From Cymodocea nodosa (Eukaryota; Streptophyta; Magnoliopsida; Alismatales; Cymodoceaceae): DNA of 64,000 bases. The translations under genes were made by a program, and so were the position numbers. Shown here in pieces: positions 13,601-26,561 of this stretch; position 1 is the first letter of the stretch; each line of letters starts with the position of its first letter. The notes beneath the pieces are model-generated. The model was given only the letters and a program-made list of their open reading frames with translations. It did no database searches and had not been told where the DNA came from. The DNA is taken from NCBI GenBank assembly GCA_036874045.1, contig JAZBRI010000003.1, positions 19,073,501-19,137,500 on the forward strand. The letters run 5' to 3'.

Positions 13601-16600
13601 CCAAGGAAGTTTTTATTGAACAAATCTTGTGGAGTCATCGAAGAAATAAGCTCATAGTAGTGGAGGTATGAGTGCCATTACTCTTGGACATTGCCTTTTT
13701 CAATGGGAAAACTTTCAGTTAACTATCCTCACTTATGACGAAAAGGATTCATGTGGCCAACCTTACATAGTAGGATTATAGTTTGATTTGTTATTGTTGT
13801 ATGTATCCTCATTTATACATTTATTAAACAATGATATACATTTATTGACACAATAATGAGAATTGTTTTCATTTGCATGTACATTTGTATGTATTAATGT
13901 ATATTTAAAGGTGAGCATGAGGAGTATGGAGCCCTACACATTTTATAGCTAGATATGTAGATTGGTTCATTAATGATAAATTAATGGCATAAGAATTGCT
14001 TTTCATGGCTTACTGTGTTTTTCATGGATAATAAATATCGCCTTTTGTCATGCAGTTCATGTTTTCTTGACATCACTTCCCACGAAAAAGAGGGTTCATG
14101 ATCTCAAAAATGATAATAAATGAGATAGCTTGACAGGAGTTATTAGAAATTTTGGTTATCTCTCATGTTTATTTACTTTGTCTAGTCCTCTATGTTAGAT
14201 GATAGAGTTTCACAAGCTAGGGTATGTGTTAGAAGCTTAAAAAATTTGACTGTTTCTAATGTAATCATGAATAACTCTAAGAACAAGGAATAAAATCTTG
14301 AAAAATTATGGTTCTTCCTTCCCAGTTCTAGGTTGGAAAATCAGCAACCCTGCATGATTGGGATTTTGGCCATTTGCCTTTTCCTTTTGCCAATCTACCA
14401 TTTCCAAACTAAGGCAGAGTTTAGTCCTTTCAGGTAGAAAAGTGGTCTGTCATGTGGAAGTGGATTAGTGTTAATATGCGTTTACTGTAGCTGATTCTTC
14501 TGATTTGGTGGAGAATTTAACAAGGTAGAGTGTGCAAAAAATCTTGAGGATTCAGACATAGTTGCTCCTAATAAAATGCCTAGAGTGCAAAAAGATGCCT
14601 ATATGTTACCACAATAATCTTTTTGTTTGTTTATTGAAATTAGCTGCTGGAACATATCTGAGAGGTGAGCTTGGCTCAAAAAAATTTTAAAACATATGTG
14701 AAATGTGATGTACTTGTAAATTTAACAATGTACTTCAGCAGATGACTTAATTGATATCATAAAGTAATAAATACGTTAAGTGTGAGTTTCATGCTCTAAG
14801 TTTGTTATCGTACTCAACTAGACGGTATTCATTCTTTTTCATGCTGTCAGGTAATTCTGGTCTTCTCTCTGTCCTAGTGCCTGATCAAGTTCGTAAGCTG
14901 AAGCAACTCAGTGTTCTTACATTAGCAGAGACAAACAAGGTAAAATATGCTACAATGCACTCTTAAACATCAGTGGATTTTTTTTGCATGGAGCATGCTC
15001 TTTGTACTTGGTAAGTGTTTTTCTTTCCTGCTCTTATTTAGTGGCTTCCTAACCATGTAAGTGTAATTCACTCAAATATGATGTGCAAGTGATTGCATTC
15101 ATTCCGTGGAAGGGAAACATTCCAAGTGATTGCATTCTTCTCATCATAGCTTAGATTCTTAGGTTATTCATTATTGACATGTAATTTATATCTTGTTAAT
15201 CGAGGTCTTATGCTAGATCTAACAAACGTCAACACATGATTTAAAGATCTTGCTGTGATTTTATTTAATAAAGTTTTCATGCATTTGTTATGTGGTTCCT
15301 GATAATTTTCCTCTCAATTGTGGTGGATCTTGGTAGGTTTTGTGACTGTAAAGAATCTGAAGCTGGTATTGCTGCAAAAATAGCAATAAATTTATATGTT
15401 TTATATATTATATTTAGAAATTCAAAAAAGTTGTGTTTGTGCATCATATAATTGAACAAGATCACACTGCTTAGTTTGAAATAAAGGCAAAGGTTCAATG
15501 CTGTAAGTCCTTGCACAATGCTATGTTGGCTTATATGTTTGCCATGTGAATTTCAATTTTAGGTGCTGCCATATGATCAATTGATGCAAGAGCTTGATGT
15601 TTCTAATGTTCGTGAGCTTGAAGATTTTCTCATCAATGAATGCATGTATTCAGTGAGTTCATTTTCATTAATACCTTTTCATGTTTTAGAAATTTTTTAT
15701 TTTACTTAGCTGGTTGATCAAGACCATTTTGTGTTGCATACCAGGTTATCAAGTTTGTTGCAAATTTTTGGCACCATGCTTTAAAAATAGATTGGATGTG
15801 GTTATGGCATTATAGATATACCCACATATAACCAGAAATCCAGATTCATAGGTTTTAACAAGCATAATGACCAAGTTTTCTGGAATCTCATAGTCCAGGT
15901 TACATAATGTCATGGTGGTGGAGTTCATTGATTCATTGTCAAAAAGTTACCTGAAGGATACTTCTATTAGTATGAATCCTATATATACTTTATTCTTTAT
16001 AGTTATCCCTGTCGGAGCTAAGGCTGAAGATGTGTTATGTCTTTCATACTTTCTGCTCCATAAATTTCTGTCCATCTCTCATGGTAATCTTTATAACCCA
16101 TGTTATTGTGTTTACCATTTGAGTTGGTGTTTTATTTTTATTTTCTATGAATATCACCTCATTTCCTTTATTTTTGGGTGGGGTCCAAAATCGAAGACTT
16201 GGTGTTTATTAATTGGGAAATAGATCACATAAAAACATTGTCTTTTACGACCACTAAAAAATAAAAACATTTGACTTTTATGGGTTGAGAAAAAATTGTT
16301 TAGGATCAAGTCATTGAAGTAATTTGATATTTTTTTATAGGGTATTGTCAGAGGAAAGCTTGATCAGCTCCGCAGAAGCTTTGAGGTAGATGCTTCTCTC
16401 TTGTCTTGAATTACAGGAAACTTTTAGTTTCTCTGGTAATTGTATTGATCAGCTTGTACATTTTTGTTTCTCCTCTAGGTGCAATTTGCAGCTGGGAGGG
16501 ATTTGAGACCTGAGCAGCTCAATGGCATGATAAATACATTGACAAGCTGGTAAGTTCTTATTCTCATGAAATTTTCTAACACTCATACTTCTTTTGATTT

Positions 16601-19600
16601 TCTTTGATTATTTGTCTTTCTTTCCTGTGTTTGTTTCATAAAATTCTTCGTTCTGACTTCTCAAAAATTGTAAATTATTCTGTAGTAGTTCTTTGTTCAC
16701 CTGTAAATTATGGAGATTATCTTTGTTAAGTGGCCTTTAAAAAACTGCAGCAGAAGTTAAAATATTTAAGTGCATAAAGTTAATGGCCTAATGGGAAACT
16801 GGAACCTTCTTGTCTTTTTGGAAAGAAGCCTTTTTCAGTTGGATTAAATGTACATATTAAGTTGACTGGCAGGTGATATACAGAATACGCCTATTTGTAA
16901 AAATTTAGTTATTTTTATTATTTTCATTCATGTGCTTGTTGGCTGGAATCCCTGAATTTGAGATACAGAAGTGCTAATAATGTTTCTCGTTCAACAGTGT
17001 TCTCAGGTTTTTTAAGTATTTATTCATGGTTTTGTTGCATAAGATGATAATCCAAGGAGATAAACAAATCTCATATTTTGAAATTTAGAATGCAAAAGAA
17101 CAAAAATGTATAAAGCACATAATTGTCTTGAAAAAGCAAAAATCCATAATTTCCTTTTATACTTGAAAATGAGATACCCCAGGTCATTCATGTTTCCTTT
17201 TTGACACAGCTTCATACCAGGCATATCTGAATGTTGTGGGTTGGAAATTAGGATATAAAATTTGTGATTGAAGTTCTATTATATTGTTATCAGTCATGTT
17301 ATTAACTTTAGAAAGTATAAATTTGTGGTGCTTAGTCAAATATTTCCATTTTCTGATATGTGATTATGGTTGGTTGAGTTTGTAGGAATTGGTGATTACA
17401 GTTTTCTGTTGCCATTTTCAGGTTGAACACTTCAGAAAACTTGCTTCATACTATTCAGGAGAAAATTAAATGGGCTGATTCAATGAGTGAAGCAGATAAA
17501 AAACACCGCAAGGAAGTTGAAGATAAGGTGGAAGATGTGAAGAAATCTCTAAAGGTGAGATGAATACTTGAATATTCATGTATTTCTTAGTCATCTCTTT
17601 CAAGTATTTCCATAAGTTCAATAAAATTAACTTGCAACAAACTTTAATGGATGTTTTACGTCAACAATAATAATTGTAGAGTTAGTGTTTGCATATATGG
17701 GTGGCAAAATGAGTGGGAAGATCGTAAAAGGCTTAACCCATTTGTGACACAATATGATTATACCTCAATATAAAATTTGACACGATTAGTAAATGTGTCA
17801 AAAATCCCAACCCAAACGGAACATGATTATAAATGGGTTGGCATGATGCGTCATGCTTCATTTGTTAAATTTTTTGTGTTGACATGATCCATGCGATTAA
17901 CTTGACTAACTTGTGAAAATAATTTAGTCTATACTTTTGTATTCTATAGTAAAACATACCAACTAAAAATATATAAAAATAATTTAAACATAAAAATAAT
18001 ATTTAAAACTCAAAAATATGTCTAGTTCATGTCAATAATCCATACATAAAATCAATAAATGAGGAATATATTTATAAAACTAAGATTGTAATAAATGAGT
18101 TAAGCATGTCAACTCATTTATTATTAGGATTGAAAGACTTTCACTAAGGAAAGGTAAATAGTGATTTTATGAATTTTTAATGAATTTCAGGATAATTAAA
18201 CGATTTTTATAATAATTATGGAATATTCAAAGCAATTATGCAATGAAGAAGTGAAATAACAATAAATAAAACACAAACTATAAGAACAATAAGATTTATG
18301 GTGGTTTGCCAATTGGCTCAAGCAAATCCACTTAGGGCCTTATACTATATTCTAGTGTTGTTTCAGGTTAACACCCTATCGTTCATAACCATATTGTTAT
18401 AGGCCAACACTCTACCCTTGTCTTTTTGTCAATTTTGCTAAGTTTGCCACCTTGACCAATTTTGTCATTTCTCGTTGCATCCACTGCCTTGGTCAAAGCA
18501 TTCTAATGCTTTGACCAATTCTACTAAGTCGACCTCATCACAATTTAGGAGCCCTCCTCTTAACTGGGGAGTTCTCACCACAATCTTGTGAGTTAAGTTA
18601 TACAACTAAAATCAAGAACAACTTACAATCAGTAGCACTAGTTCCCCTTTGACGTGTTATTTAATGCTAATGAAAGAATGCTTGTATGTAGTGTGAAAAA
18701 TCCACTCTTTTAGCTTTGGGAATGTCTTGAAAATGTGAATTATGCTCATAAAATATTGGTGATGTGATAGGTGTAAGAGATGTATGTTGCATGACCCTGG
18801 AGGTACCTATTTAAAAAGTTTCGTAGCTAAGAAAAGAAGGCACAATGACTAGATTCACTTCTAATTTCAGTGAATTTGGTATGTTGTTTGGTAATTTGGT
18901 ATGTTATTCTGTAATAGTTTAGTTGGGTTCATTATACCCATGATGAAATCGGTTTGTCAGATGGTCTGAGCTTTAAATCCTGATGAAATGATCAATATAC
19001 TGTTTTATAATAATGGTATGCTAAATGCACTGAGCTTTAGATCTTTATGAGACAGACGGTGTATCATTCATGCACCAGAAAATAACTGCAGTTTTGTCCT
19101 TAAGAATAATTTTCTGAATTTGGTAATTGGCATGTCATTATATGAAAAATGATATGCTAGTACCAAATTCTCTATGTTGACCAGGGTTCAATGCTTAACT
19201 ACACTTTTGGCTTAGAAATTGGTATTCTGTTTCATAGAAACGGTATTCTGATTTTTTAGCACTATAACTACTTAGCTAGATGTATGAATAAGTTAATTTT
19301 AAGTGCATGCATCTATCCCATGAATCTTATTTGATAATTTAAGCATGATAGTACATCAAAGAGATTACAAAATATCCTAAGGATACACATTATTATACCA
19401 ATAATTTTATTGGCATTTCTTCACGTTTTTGTTTATCTTGAATTTGTTCTTTATGAGCTCCTTGCTTTCCTTGCATCTTTATCTTGATTTTCTTTGTATG
19501 GCTTTGCACTTTTTTATTTTTCCTACATTTAATCCATATTTTTTACCTATATGTATTATCAAGTTTTGTATCATCCAAACCTTTTGAGAAATCAGCAATC

Positions 19601-22600
19601 TTTTTTTTTTTTTTGATAATGAAAAAATTTGATGATATAATTTTAAAAATTACATCACATTATCATTCTCTCTCCCTTACATTACATTATCATTCTCTCT
19701 ATTATAATATATCATCACTTTTTCTCTCCCTTTTTGTTATGATCAAAGATAAGTAAAAAAGATTGTAGTTCCTTCAATCTTGTTTTGTCCTGAGCTGCAA
19801 AAGAATTCTTTTCATCTTGTAGAAGTTCTCCCTGATTCAACCAAAACTTGATAACAATTATTATACCAATGGCTAGTATATATATCAAGCACATATATGT
19901 ATATTTTATTCAAGCCACCTAATCCTCATTCCATAGAGTATAATTCATTTTAGCATATACATTCATAATTTGTGAAGAATTAAAATATCACAATGATTCA
20001 ATTTTTGTATGAATCACAAATATCTTAAATAAACCTTCAAAATTCTAGAATGATTCAAGAGTTATTATTCTTCAGTAATAAAACTTCCCCTAAAATTACC
20101 AATGAGAAAGATTTTCAATAAGGAATTCTCCCCCTATAATCATTCAGCAACAACAAATTTTTATTTATTTATTTATGTATATAAAACTGAAATAAAACAG
20201 TTTTAACATTCAGGAGTAAAATTCCATCCAACTTACTCCGCCTAACTAAAATAATTTTAATCACAATAAATTTCTTACAAAATTTAATTAAGAACATTTT
20301 TCTTATGAAACTCTCCTTAAAAATAAGGCAGAATAATTTTGGTATTATGCTTTATCTAACAGTATGCTGAAAATTGGCATAGAGACTTGTAAAATCATTT
20401 TAGAATAATTGTCAATATACCAAATAAATTTTTGGCATGTGCCCTAGATTCTAGGGCTAAATTTGATATACCATTTTTATCAACGATATGTCAAAAATTA
20501 AATTTTGAGAATTCTGGTATAAAAACAGTAATTTGATTTTATTTTGTAGGAAACTGTAATAAATCACTCAATAATTTTAAAACTTATATAACAAAAATTT
20601 CAATCATACAAATCAACATAAAACAATTAATTTTGCACTACTTTAGTCTCATATATCATATTATGAAATTAAATAGGATTTAGCATGAATTAAATAAGGA
20701 TTTTGCCATCCATTTAACACTTGAATTTGCAAAATAAGTTTTGAAAATACACAAATTGTACCCTTAAATAAGAAACATGTTTTCCATTAGGTAATGCTTT
20801 AACGAAATCATTTTCATTAGAAAATCATTACATGCATAACTAACACCATGCTTAACAAATGAATGACTTCGAGGTTCAAACAATTTATCAAGATTCTTTT
20901 AAAAATTCGATGCTAATCATGATTCTTATTTTTCAATATAGATTTCTTTTCCAAGCAAATAATTTTATCATGCATGAAACTCAACGTTCTATCTTCCTTC
21001 TTGTAAGGCATTATTCTCATGCTGCAAAGAATCATTCAACCAAGATAATTTCTTATTTTCTTTTCTAAATTAATCATGATCATGCATTATTTTCTTATAT
21101 TTAACTTTTAGATCCTTATGATTATCAAATAAATCATTGAAAACATCTAGTAATTCATCAAAATCATAATTATTTGAATTTAAATTATTTGTCTCATTGT
21201 GGATATCCATGAAACATGTACTTGTTACCTCTCCATTAATAGAGCTCTCTCCTCTTTGATTGATGTCGTAGAGTTATCCTTTGTGACTTAGAGAATTTTC
21301 TTTTTCTTTGAACTTTTTTTTTGTTTCTTCTCTTAAATAACTCATCTCTAATAGTTGAGATCCTTCATTGATGTTGTAAATATTTTCATTTTCAGCTTCT
21401 TTTTTATATCCTTTTTCTTGTATTTAATCTTCAAGAGTCTTCTATGTTTCACGTGAAGTGCTACACTTTGAAATGGAGTTATTGATTTACGGAACAAAAT
21501 AAAACATTTCAGCCTATGACTTCTAAAGAAATGATTCTTTTGTCTTTTTTGTTTCATTGCTCATAAGGCTTATTTCTATTAAAATTTCCATTAATATTAT
21601 TCCATAACTTAAAATTAGTAGACTTAAGAAAAACAATCATCTTATATTTCCAATAATAATAATTCATGTCATCAAATAAATGGGGTCTATGAATATCTTG
21701 TCTCTTTAGATCAAAATATGAAACCATGATTTAAGCCACAGTTAAATTTATTGATTAACTTAACTATGTTCTAATATTAATTGTTATGATTAAAGAACTT
21801 TATTAGAAAAGGGTGAATAGTGATTTTATGAATTTAGGAGGGATTTGTGCATTTGGAATTAGTTGAAAAGAAATTTGAATTTCGTCTAATTTTGAGTGTA
21901 GAGGTGCTTTTGCACACACTAAGGAAAAAAGTTCTAATTCCACCTGATTTTGGGTATAAATACCAGATAGAATTACAATTCTTACCCTCCCCCCTCCTCA
22001 TTTCACATTCTGTTCAAACACCATCTGCCCCTTTTTTGACACATGATTGGCCTTCCACACTTCCCTTTGCCCATCTGCATGTTTTGTTCATGAGGTTATC
22101 AAAATGTCACAATTGTCTTTTGCTAGGTTCTTCTATTCATGGTTATCTTTCTGGTGCGATTGTCTTGTGCTCACTTTTCTTGCTCTTGTTTTCTGCTTGT
22201 GGTTGTCTTTTGCTTCTTCTGCCTGAGGTCATTTGCCATCCTCCTTTGGATGTCATGTGTTTTCACCCTAGGTAATTTCTCGTCTACACCTTGGTTTTCT
22301 TTTGTTAGATTTTTTCTTGAAATTTGGAATTAATTTGAAGTAACATAGAACCCTCAAAACTTGTAAAATGTAAACTCCATGTTGGTTGATTCAGTAATTT
22401 GCCTAGGGATTTCTTGCTAATGACTTGGTAAATTTTAGTAAATATTAAATCAATAGCTCACAATAGACAACTTTTTAACTTTTTTTACTTGAAGATCTTG
22501 TAAAAGAATTACAAGAAATTTGAGATGTTGAAGCATTAGAAGTTTCTCATGATATGAAAAAAGAAGAAGATATAGTTAATACTGTCAGCAACAATACTTA

Positions 22601-25002
22601 AAAAGGAAGGAATGAAATTGTAGATAAATTGCACGAAAATATTGTGACTTCTATGTGGGATGCTTGAAATTAACTTCTATACACTTGTATTGATACTATT
22701 AGAAGTTTTATTTCTACATTTGCATTATGAAGTTGTATTTGAACTATATGTACTATTTTTCAATTTATGATAATTGAAAGCTTTATAAGGTTAATGCTGT
22801 TAATATTATGCCATGCACAAATTAATTAATTACATAAATAAAATATTATTGGGTAAGTTAAATTTTAATTAATAAGTGTCAAAGTTGAACTTAATCATAT
22901 TAATATATAAGTTAAAATTAATGTCTATTCATTTCCTTTTCTTCACTTTCTTGGACATATAAATATATGAATTTCAAATTATCTTAATTTTTTTGAACAT
23001 ATCAAACACTTAAATTTCAAATTTTGTTATATCTCAAGGAATTTGAATTCTGGTCAATTTCATTTTCAGGAAAAATTCAAATTGTCAGATTCCTTTCTAC
23101 CCAATTTTAGGTGCATAAATACCCTTTTAGAAAAATTAAATGATTTTTATAATGATTATGTAATATTCAAAGTGATTATGCATTGAGGAAGTGAAATAAC
23201 AATAAATAAAACACAAACTACAAGGACAAGTTTTATATTAGTTTGTCAATCAACTACGTCTACTTCTCAAGTAAATCTACTTGAACCTTATACTATATTT
23301 TGGTGTTATTCTAGGTCAATGTCTTGTTGTTTAAAATCATGCTATTGTCTCAAGCCAACACTCTACCCTTACCACCTTAGCTAATTCTACAAAGTCTGTT
23401 GCCTTGGTCAATTTCACCAAGTCCATTGCTTTGGCCAATTCTGCCAAGTCCGTTGACTAATTTTGTCAAGTTTGCCTTCTCACAATTGAAGAAATTAAGA
23501 AAAACTTACAACTAATGGCACTAATTCCTCTTTGACGTGCTCTTGAATGTTGATGAAAGAATGTTGTTTAAAATCATGTTATTGTCTCAAGCCAACACTC
23601 TACCCTTTCCACCTTAGCTAATTCTACAAAGTCTGTTGCCTTGGTCAATTTCACCAAGTCCATTGCTTTGGCCAATTCTGCCAAGTCCGTTGACTAATTT
23701 TGTCAAGTTTGCCTTCTCACAATTGAAGAAATTAAGAAAAACTTACAACTAATGGCACTAATTCCCCTTTGACGTGCTCTTGAATGTTGATGAAAGAATG
23801 CTTGTATAGATCACAAAATATCCTAAGGACATATACACACATTATCACATCAATAGTTTTAGTCTTCATGTATCTTTGGTCCTTCAAGTATTTCTTCATC
23901 TTGAATTTGTTCCTTACCAGCTCCTTGCTTTGCATTCTTATCTTGATTTTCTTTGTTTGACTTTTGCCTCTTTTTCATTTTTCCTGCATTTAATACATAT
24001 TTTCTACTTATATGCGTTATTAAGTTTTGTATCATCAAAATCTTTTGAAAAAGATTTTCATAGCATTTCTGACCCAAACCTGTTTATTGTAAAACTGAAC
24101 CTATTTATCTAGCATGTTATCTTGTTGGGTTAGAAGCTGCCAATATTTGGACTGAAAATACATGTCCAATACGTTTTTTGAATGATAAGAATGTGTACAA
24201 TAGTTAGAGCATTTTATCGATTTCGGTCAATGTTGGTCTGTGTCTTACTTGGTGGCAGAAGTTACATAGCAGGCCGATTTGGACTTACGAAGCCATGAAG
24301 AGATCCTCTACTCTGAACATGGAGGAGTGATGGACTTTGAAGAAGATCGCATTCGGCCCAAGAGGTATTTCAACATTATACTTTATGACAAACATTTCAA
24401 TAATTTGGTGTGTGACAATTAATATAGCTCCAGTATTAGTATTTTTCTGATTATTGAGTTTTTTGCTGTTGGATATTCCACCCTTTGTTTGAACATGGCA
24501 TATGTACGGTCAACATGCAATAGTGTACCTGTGTGCTTACTGCATCAATTACATTTGTTTGACATTCTCGATTCCCATGGCTGATCACAAAATGAATTTG
24601 ATAAATTCACAAAAAATTAATAGGAAAAATTGTTTTACAATTGTGCTTTTGATTTCCTTGTGAGAGATTTATTTTTCATGTTATTGCTTTTATAACACAT
24701 ACAACACTGGCAATAGAGCATGTATTCATGTTGTTTTGTATAGTCTTTAATTCTGCATCTAATGTATCCTTTTAATGCTTGCAATTACATGGTTAATGCT
24801 AAAAGATAAAAATTAAGACTCATTTTCAGTCCTGTGCCAATATGCCCAGTTCACAGATTAAAAAACAAATACTTCTAAAAAAGCTCAATTTTACACGTGT
24901 AATATGAGTTCCACTTGACCGCAGAGTTATTTTTTTACCCTGCTTCTCACTTCAGGCTTTCATTTTTTGAGATCTTACAGAAGGCGTCAGCCAACGACAT
25001 AG
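7687..25002 (+). CDS. CSN7: COP9 signalosome complex subunit 7
   Basis: Nine coding exons: 7687-7848, 8074-8149, 14851-14939, 15563-15652, 16341-16385, 16479-16549, 17422-17554, 24273-24364, 24981-25002. All introns are GT/AG, phases agree, and the spliced frame is 780 bp (259 aa plus TAG), the usual CSN7 length. Recognisable blocks are LVLEATSHPSLFAFSEIL in exon 1, LRLFAYGTW in exon 2, LKQLSVLTLAE in exon 3, VSNVRELEDFLINECMY-like residues in exon 4, and the basic tail RPKRRRQPTT across exons 8-9. In the family, CSN7 uses a PCI domain (roughly residues 30-165) as scaffold in the nuclear signalosome that removes NEDD8 from cullins and represses photomorphogenesis. I chose the ATG at 7687 because homology begins there. 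Introns 2 (6701 bp) and 7 (6718 bp) are inflated by Copia insertions; the others are 93-872 bp. The gene looks intact. Confidence 0.93.
9560..13750 (-). mobile_element. Degenerate Ty1/Copia element in CSN7 intron 2, antisense
   Basis: Read on the minus strand, the Copia order is gag, integrase, RT, RNase H. Gag-like pieces lie at 13000-13690 (UBN2-like, then a broken zinc knuckle with WCGRLGHKSKKC near 12930-12965). Integrase/connection remnants lie at about 11400-12400. RT lies at 10469-10708 with the catalytic YIDDM. The RNase H tail is near 9760-9920 (KHIEINCHF, DVFTKGLG). A purine-rich GAGGGAGAGTG at about 9710-9721 followed by TGTAAAATTG marks the likely 3' LTR junction, and the LTR runs left to about 9560. 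Many stops and frameshifts make it inactive. No 5' LTR or PBS was recognised on the right, so that end is approximate. It lies antisense to CSN7. Confidence 0.7.
13751..14850 (+). other. Remainder of CSN7 intron 2
   Basis: Ordinary intronic sequence with no supported gene or element. It ends in a T-rich tract and the acceptor CTGTCAG at 14844-14850. Together with 8150-9559 it is probably the ancestral intron of about 2.5 kb before the Copia insertion. Confidence 0.5.
20850..21727 (-). pseudogene. Copia gag remnant within intron 7
   Basis: The minus strand begins with an ATG at 21727 followed by a recognisable UBN2 gag start (HRPHLFDDMNYYYWK, then LKSTNFKLWN), the usual N-terminal signature of Copia capsids. 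Downstream the frame breaks repeatedly. Lys-rich and acidic stretches near 21150-21450 resemble the region after the zinc knuckle. It has no coding potential left. Confidence 0.6.
21835..23130 (+). mobile_element. TIR element, PIF/Harbinger-like, nested in an LTR
   Basis: This block interrupts the right LTR of the intron 7 Copia element: the left LTR copy runs straight through the equivalent point. Its ends are imperfect inverted repeats: GGGATTTGTGCATTTGGAAT on the left and, reversed from the right, GGGTATTTATGCACCTAAAA. About 40 bp align at roughly 70 percent by eye. TTTA precedes and follows, consistent with a TTA target duplication. Inside, 22598-22668 reads RNEIVDKLHENIVTSMWDA, resembling a PIF/Harbinger transposase C-terminus (RxxIAxxMWxDY). 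Frames at 21847-22333 look like chance ORFs. The superfamily call is tentative. Confidence 0.45.
23325..23798. repeat. 237-bp tandem duplication inside an LTR
   Basis: 23325-23561 and 23562-23798 are head-to-tail copies that differ by only about three substitutions by eye. The unit is homologous to part of the left LTR (about 18350-18680), which has a single copy. The duplication therefore arose after the two LTR copies formed. Confidence 0.85.
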
Positions 25003-26561
25003 AGACCACACTGCATAAATCGAGAGGTTTTAGCTAAGATTTACTGGATTTTGTTCATGTTATTATCTAAGCGAGTGCACAAGGATGCATGTGCTCCATT
25101 CCATTCCCAGATGCAGGCTTCCTGAGTAGCTGTGATCTCGTCGAAACATTTTTTTTGTAGCACTCGCTTGTCCTTTTTCTGAATGATGTTCCAGCTTGTA
25201 TTTTTAAATTGAAAAAAAAAACTACAACTTCAAGTTTGGATGTGCCTGATCGATTCCCTCCCCATTTCAATTGTATTAAGCTGCAGTTAAGCTGTCATTT
25301 TCTTACGCTGTATCTGCTACAAAGTAAAGGCCCTAAAGATGCCTTCTTTACCAAAAGGAAACCTTAGTAGCATCTTACAAGAGATTTAACGAGAGAGAGA
25401 GAGATTGGATTCTCTATACACGTTATGCGAGGAAGAATACGGAATTCTCGTTGGTGTACTCCAATTTAAATCTGCTACTGAGTTCTGTAGGATTTTGTCT
25501 ATGAGAAAAGTTGTTGAAGTTGGTGTTGCCTGACTTGCCGGTTCAACCAATGAGCTCATGCCATGTGATCTAAAAAGAACTTGCAGTCAATGGAATCCTC
25601 GTCAAATCTCAAACTAACTCTTCGAAAACGTTCCTTTCTTGCTTACGGACGGAAGCTTAGCTTCCTGCCACGCTTCTTCCTCTTTTTCCACGTACGGATG
25701 ATGATGGCAATAGCTTCCTGCCACGCTTCTTCCTCTTTTTCCACGCACGGATGATGGATGGCAATAGCTTCCTGCCACGCTTCTTCCTCTTTTTCCACGC
25801 ACGGATGATGGATGGCAACTTGGCTTGGGTCTTTTGAATTGTTTATTTCACGATTAATTAGTGCAAGAGTGCGCTTCGAGATCTCTATCCATTATATTCT
25901 CGTACTGTTGTGTATCTCTCTTCAATTTTTTCGTTGACTTTGTTCATCCAATTTATTACATGAATTTTATTATTAAATGATTATATATAGATGATAAAAT
26001 GTTTACTTAAATTTAATAAGTATTGATGCACAATCTAAAGGTTTGGATTTTAGAATTTAGAATTTCAACCATTGAATTTTAAACGGAAAAGAATAAAAAT
26101 CAATATAATTCAAATTAATTTTTTTAATACATAATAGATTATATAATTAATTAATTATATAACTAAATTTTAATAAAAAAAGAAGTATTTTAAAAGTGAT
26201 TCTATTAAGGAAAACTTCCCTATTGATTTTCTGCATGATTTTTTTTCTTTCTTCCTTAATTTAATTCTTGGCTTTCTATTTGTCTTTCACTTCCCTTGAC
26301 AGTTAACCTCACGTCACTGGGATTTCACCAAAAACCTACAATATTGTTAGTCGTTACAAATATATATATATAATGTGAGTAGACCAATCTTTAAAAAATT
26401 TATGTAAAAGATGGTACCTTAAATTTTATTTAATTATCATTTTTGTGTTCTTAATAAAAATATAACACATGATACCTCATATTTTTAATTTATCACTTAT
26501 GATCATTTGTAACATTGATGTGATCAATCAACCAATGAGCTCGTCATGTACTGTGATCCTA
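25003..26561 (+). other. CSN7 3' UTR and downstream spacer
   Basis: The 3' UTR begins after the TAG at 25000-25002; the polyadenylation site cannot be placed confidently. A GA microsatellite lies near 25391-25404. From 25820 on the DNA is AT-rich with a short TA repeat near 26360. No further gene is supported. Confidence 0.45.
25659..25819. repeat. Three tandem copies of a 53/54-bp unit
   Basis: Units start at 25659, 25712 and 25766. Each begins AGCTTCCTGCCACGCTTC, then a CT-rich stretch, CCACG, and CGGATGATG. Unit 1 has 53 bp with CGTACGG; units 2 and 3 have 54 bp with CGCACGG and an extra G. Copies 2 and 3 are nearly identical. The minus-strand frame through them is low-complexity and not credible as protein. 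Confidence 0.85.

Larger units (their letters stand above)
18122..24060 (-). mobile_element. Copia-type LTR element in CSN7 intron 7, antisense, gag-only
   Basis: Two direct, diverged LTR copies flank an internal part of about 2.2 kb. The left (3') copy is 18122-19597. The right (5') copy starts at 21782 and ends near 24060, with an insertion inside. A T-rich tract at 19600-19614 followed by GATAATGAAAA is the reversed polypurine tract, next to the CA end of the left LTR. GTTCTAATATTAAT at 21769-21782 aligns with the reversed initiator-tRNA-type PBS (GCTCTGATACCAAT) carrying only C/T and G/A changes. A broken gag lies at 20850-21727; no pol was found. Boundaries are good to a few bases. Candidate flanks TAGGA/TAGCA match at 4 of 5. 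Without it intron 7 would be about 0.8 kb. Confidence 0.65.

Noticed and set aside
17690..18121. Possible MITE just left of the intron 7 Copia element
   Set aside because: The GGGTTGGCATGATGCGTCATG-type phrases resemble a common plant repeat, but no paired termini or target duplication could be identified.
22139..22333. Small membrane-protein-like frame (Leu/Phe/Cys-rich)
   Set aside because: It lies within a decayed TIR element and its hydrophobicity reflects T-rich sequence.
25614..25802. Minus-strand repeat protein with RGKRGRSVAGSYCH units
   Set aside because: It is only the 54-bp tandem DNA repeat translated; no start context or homologue is evident.
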